64,000 nt of DNA, from NCBI RefSeq assembly GCF_047511655.1, contig NC_133394.1, forward strand, positions 61,288,501 through 61,352,500. The letters run 5' to 3'. This document shows positions 61,010 to 64,000 of the stretch, piece by piece. Numbering within the stretch: position 1 is the stretch's first letter; every line of letters starts with the position of its first letter. Position numbers and translations under genes: made by a program. The notes below the pieces were generated by a model. The model searched no databases. It saw only the letters and a program-made list of their open reading frames with translations, and was not told where the DNA came from. The DNA is from Castor canadensis. Its lineage: Eukaryota; Chordata; Mammalia; Rodentia; Castoridae.

Positions 61010-61199
61010 TAAAATGACTTAAATTGAAAAGTTTGATAATTCCCAGTGCTAGAAAAACTGGAATTCTAATATATTACTGGTAGGAAGATATATTGTCACA
61101 TCCACTTTGAATAACAGTTTGTCAATTCCTTAAAAAGTTAAGTATATGCTTAACATATTATTCACTATGTCTGAAAAACCATGTATTGTGGTTGTTTTT

Positions 61200-61301
61200 T
61201 GTTTGCTTGCATTGCAGGGCTGATGATCCAACCCAGGTCCTTGTGGATGCAGTTGACTACTGACCTACACCCTCAACCCTATAACATGAGTATTGTATGT
61301 G

Positions 61302-61341
<40 letters not shown>

Positions 61342-61440
61342 CAGGATCTTGCTATGAACCTTAGGTTGGCGTGCACTTGCAATTCTCTTGCCTCTGTCTC
61401 TTGAGTACTTTTATACTTATGTGTCACTGTACTGGGCTCT
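61200..61440 (-). mobile_element. ID-B1 composite SINE with (TG)n between the halves
   Basis: A reversed ID-like half at 61200-61280 (GCAGGGCTGATGATCCAACC), a TG repeat at 61303-61340, and a reversed B1-like half at 61341-61440 (ACAGGATCTTGCTATGAACC, CCTCTGTCTCTTGAGTAC). Confidence 0.7.
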
Positions 61441-61607
61441 GTCATGTGAATTTTTGTAATATATATGCAATGTATATTGTGAAAATGTTAGCACAAAGTT
61501 ATTTTATCAAAAAGAATCTACACAAGGTAAGTAAACATCTAGAAGTTATTTATTAACATTAGACAGCTGGAAAACTAAAACTTAAACTGCAATAAGATGT
61601 CATTGAA

Positions 61608-64000
61608 GAGGATCCAAGATGGCAACAAGGGTACAGAAGCAGACAGGGTAAGCTCCATGAATAAAAAACCTTTCTGAAATGCTGGAGCCACACTTGGTGG
61701 AAATAAAGCACCAAGGAGAATCAAAATTTTGACATCCTGAATCCCTAGCCTGTGGAAAGCTTCTCCATGCCACATTACACTGAGAAAACAGGTGGGCTGC
61801 CACCATTGCCAGACACCAGCTCCAAACCTTCTTGGGAGACATTTGGCAGAACAAACAGGAGAGCACCAAGCATCATATGGTATTCCCCCAGCTACCTCTG
61901 GGATAAACCAGCATAGCCCCCTGGGCAGACTGACATCCCCACAAAAAAAAACCCTGAACAATAAACAACGAACTGAATAGTAGCACAAAACTGAAGGGGC
62001 AGGAACTCTGAAAGTGCACTGGAGAAGGGGGTAAGGGCAAGGAGCTGATCTCTGCATGAACTTTTAGTAAACAAATGACTGGAATGGCAGGCGGGCTGAC
62101 AGTGGGTGGTAATAAGCCACTGCCTGAAATAGGGCAGGTAGCAGTCCAAAAAGTTCATCTCCTGAGCTAGTAAGCAACACTCAAAGCCAAATGGCTCTGC
62201 AAAATTGAAAAACAGACACCAAACCATCACAACAGGCTGACAGAAGGGGGCCTGCTGACAGATCACTGACCTTGCCGCAGAGAAAGGGAGTGAGGCAAAG
62301 AAACAAGCCCCCAGTAAAAAAGCACAGCAAAAACCCAACTCCAGGCAGGACAGTTGGTGGGCTACAGAGCCGATTCCAGAACCTGAGGACAACGTACAAA
62401 CTTAAACTGCCACACCTCACTGAGGGAGGAGGTCAGCTGCCACTGAAAGACAGAAGAAAAAAAGAAAGTAAGAACACTACTGAACCATCTGACAAGACTA
62501 CAACAGAGCTTTGTCTTAAATACCAACACCAGGACTGGATGCTGGAGGAGTAACAGTAGAACTTAAACTAAGACTGAAATTCTTTTGTTCCTGAACCTGG
62601 AGTTTTTTTGTTGTTGTTTTGTTTCTTGTTTGTTTGTTCATCTGTTCCCATTGATTTCTTTTTCTTCTTTTTTTTTGGTGTTGTTAGTTTTATTATTGTG
62701 AATTATTTAACACTAAATTATACCCAGTCTAGGGACATAAATAGCACACACACACTTAGCTAAAAACCCAATACAGCCACAAAACAAAATTAAAACAAGG
62801 GAAAGAAAACAGGTGACTGAAACCACAAACTAGCCTATCCAGAACATAGTTGCACAGTACCAAGTGGAGCAATGGGAAGAAGAAAAAAGGATGGAAACCA
62901 TTTTCCCTTCCAAAATAATTTAATACAGGATTCAGAGGGAAAAGAAGAAAACAGATACCCAGTTCCAGACTGCAACAAAACAAAGATAAATGATGCCAAG
63001 GAACCCAATTATACCCACAAGAACAACCTCAAAGAAGAAATCCTGCAAGTAAGCACTGAGAATTTCATGGAGATGTTACTAGACATGGTTAACCAAAACG
63101 TACAAGAGGCATTCAAGAAATTTTAAGACACCAAAAAGAAAGAATTTGAGAAGACACAAAACAAATAAATGAACTCATAGAAGCCCTAAATAAAAACCAA
63201 AGTGAAACAGAGAACACTATAAATAGAGAGATAAATGAATTAAAGATGAAACTAGACAATATTAAAGAGGAAGTAACCCATGATATGGAAAACCTCCAAA
63301 AAAAGAATGAAACAGAATCACAAAATACAATGGAAGGCCACTCCAGCAGATGAGAACAAGTGGAAGACAGAATCTCAGAACTTGAAGATAAAATGGAAAT
63401 TAAAGGAAAAACTGAACAGTTATTAGTCAAACAACTCAAGATTTGCGAAAGGAATATGCAAGAACTCACCAACTCCATCAAAACACAAAACCTGAGAATG
63501 ATGAGGATTGAAGAAGGAGAAGAGGTGCAAGCAAAAGGAATGCAGAACACATTCAACAAAATAATAGCAGAAAATTTCCCAAATCTAGAGGAAACAATGC
63601 AAATTCAGGTATAGGAAACCTCCAGGACACCAAACAGACTTGACCAAAATAGAACTAACCCATGACATATTATCATTAAAACAACAAGCACAGAGAACAG
63701 AGAAAGAATATTGAAGGCTGTAAAAGAGAAAAAACAAATAACACACAAAGGTAAATCCATCAATATCACAGCAGATTTCTCAATGGAAACCTTAAAAACA
63801 AGAGGGCATGGAGTGAGGTACTCCGAGCACTGAATGAAAATAACATCAACCCTAGGATACTCTACCCAGCAAAACTAGCATTCAAAGTAGATGGAGCAAT
63901 AAAAGTATTTCATAATAAGCAGAAACTAAAACAATATATGACCACCAAGCCACCACTACAAAAGATTCTTCAAGGAATTCTGCACACAGAAAGTGAAAGC
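61608..64000 (+). mobile_element. L1 LINE, 5' end to window edge
   Basis: It starts GATCCAAGATGGC like the L1 at 27834 and stays collinear with it: 5' UTR to about 62820, then an ORF1 remnant. ORF1 pieces are 62872-63126 (with ENFMEMLLDMVNQNVQEAFK) and 63360-63614 (coiled-coil-like MEDRISELEDKMEIKGK, then IEEGEEVQAKG). The conserved NPRILYPAKLAFK region lies at about 63850-63895. Stops at 63124-63126 and 63612-63614 break ORF1. ORF2 would lie beyond the window. Confidence 0.9.
62820..64000 (+). pseudogene. L1 ORF1 remnant (partial)
   Basis: Same protein as in the L1 at 28950-30175: coiled coil, RRM-region and C-terminal motifs all visible but separated by stops. Cut by the window end. Confidence 0.8.

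Larger units (their letters stand above)
59500..61185 (+). mobile_element. Old L1 (L1M/HAL1-type) remnant with SINEs inserted
   Basis: ORF1-like segments (ACATATGTGCAATTAGAATT, AAAATTGTCCAAATTTGA) at 59640-59930 are followed from about 60215 by ORF2 3' segments (AGATCAATGAAATGGAAATA, TGGGAGAAAATCTTGATGAC, ATGGGAGAAAATATTTGTAA). It is decayed and interrupted by an ID element and a reversed ID-type SINE. Confidence 0.65.

Overview
This is nuclear DNA from a placental mammal, almost certainly a rodent. Most of it is interspersed repeat: L1 LINEs in several states of decay, B1/7SL-like and ID (tRNA-derived) SINEs, and B1-ID composites. There are also MaLR-type LTRs, MIR/L2-era relics and long CA/TG/GA/TA microsatellites. 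B1 plus ID plus B1-ID composites point to a rodent outside the mouse/rat group (castorimorph- or squirrel-like), but I cannot name the species. I see no microbial operon, CRISPR array or functional non-coding RNA gene.

The only host gene I recognise is PRSS12 (neurotrypsin), on the minus strand across about 4.4-25.4 kb. Exon 1 (signal peptide, proline-rich segment, kringle) lies in a CpG island at about 24.87-25.75 kb. Further down the strand I located the next three exons by reading the reverse strand: SRCR1 first half (11115-11206 plus 13897-13933, split), SRCR1 second half (8150-8327) and SRCR2 first half (4410-4560). The later exons, including the protease domain, would lie before base 1.

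The gene looks dead as a protease. Exon 2 carries a 2.7-kb L1 insertion with a perfect 13-bp target-site duplication, a roughly 10-nt deletion and two in-frame stops. Exon 3 has an in-frame stop, a 1-nt deletion and a non-GT donor. Exon 4 has a stop in place of a conserved SRCR cysteine. Exon 1 is fully open with all six kringle cysteines, but its expected donor reads AT instead of GT. These lesions sit at native intron positions downstream of a CpG-island promoter, which fits a unitary (or segmentally duplicated) pseudogene and excludes a retrocopy. It is the most interesting thing in the window.

Upstream of PRSS12 (25.8-64 kb) the sequence is intergenic. It holds a near-full-length but broken L1 (27834-34908, with a small L1 nested inside it), an L1 inserted into an ancient L2-like repeat (41474-43127), older L1 relics and SINEs. 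A second L1 of the same kind and orientation begins near 61608 and runs off the right edge. Coordinates of old repeats are approximate because no alignment could be run; repeat family names and the human neurotrypsin comparison are from memory.
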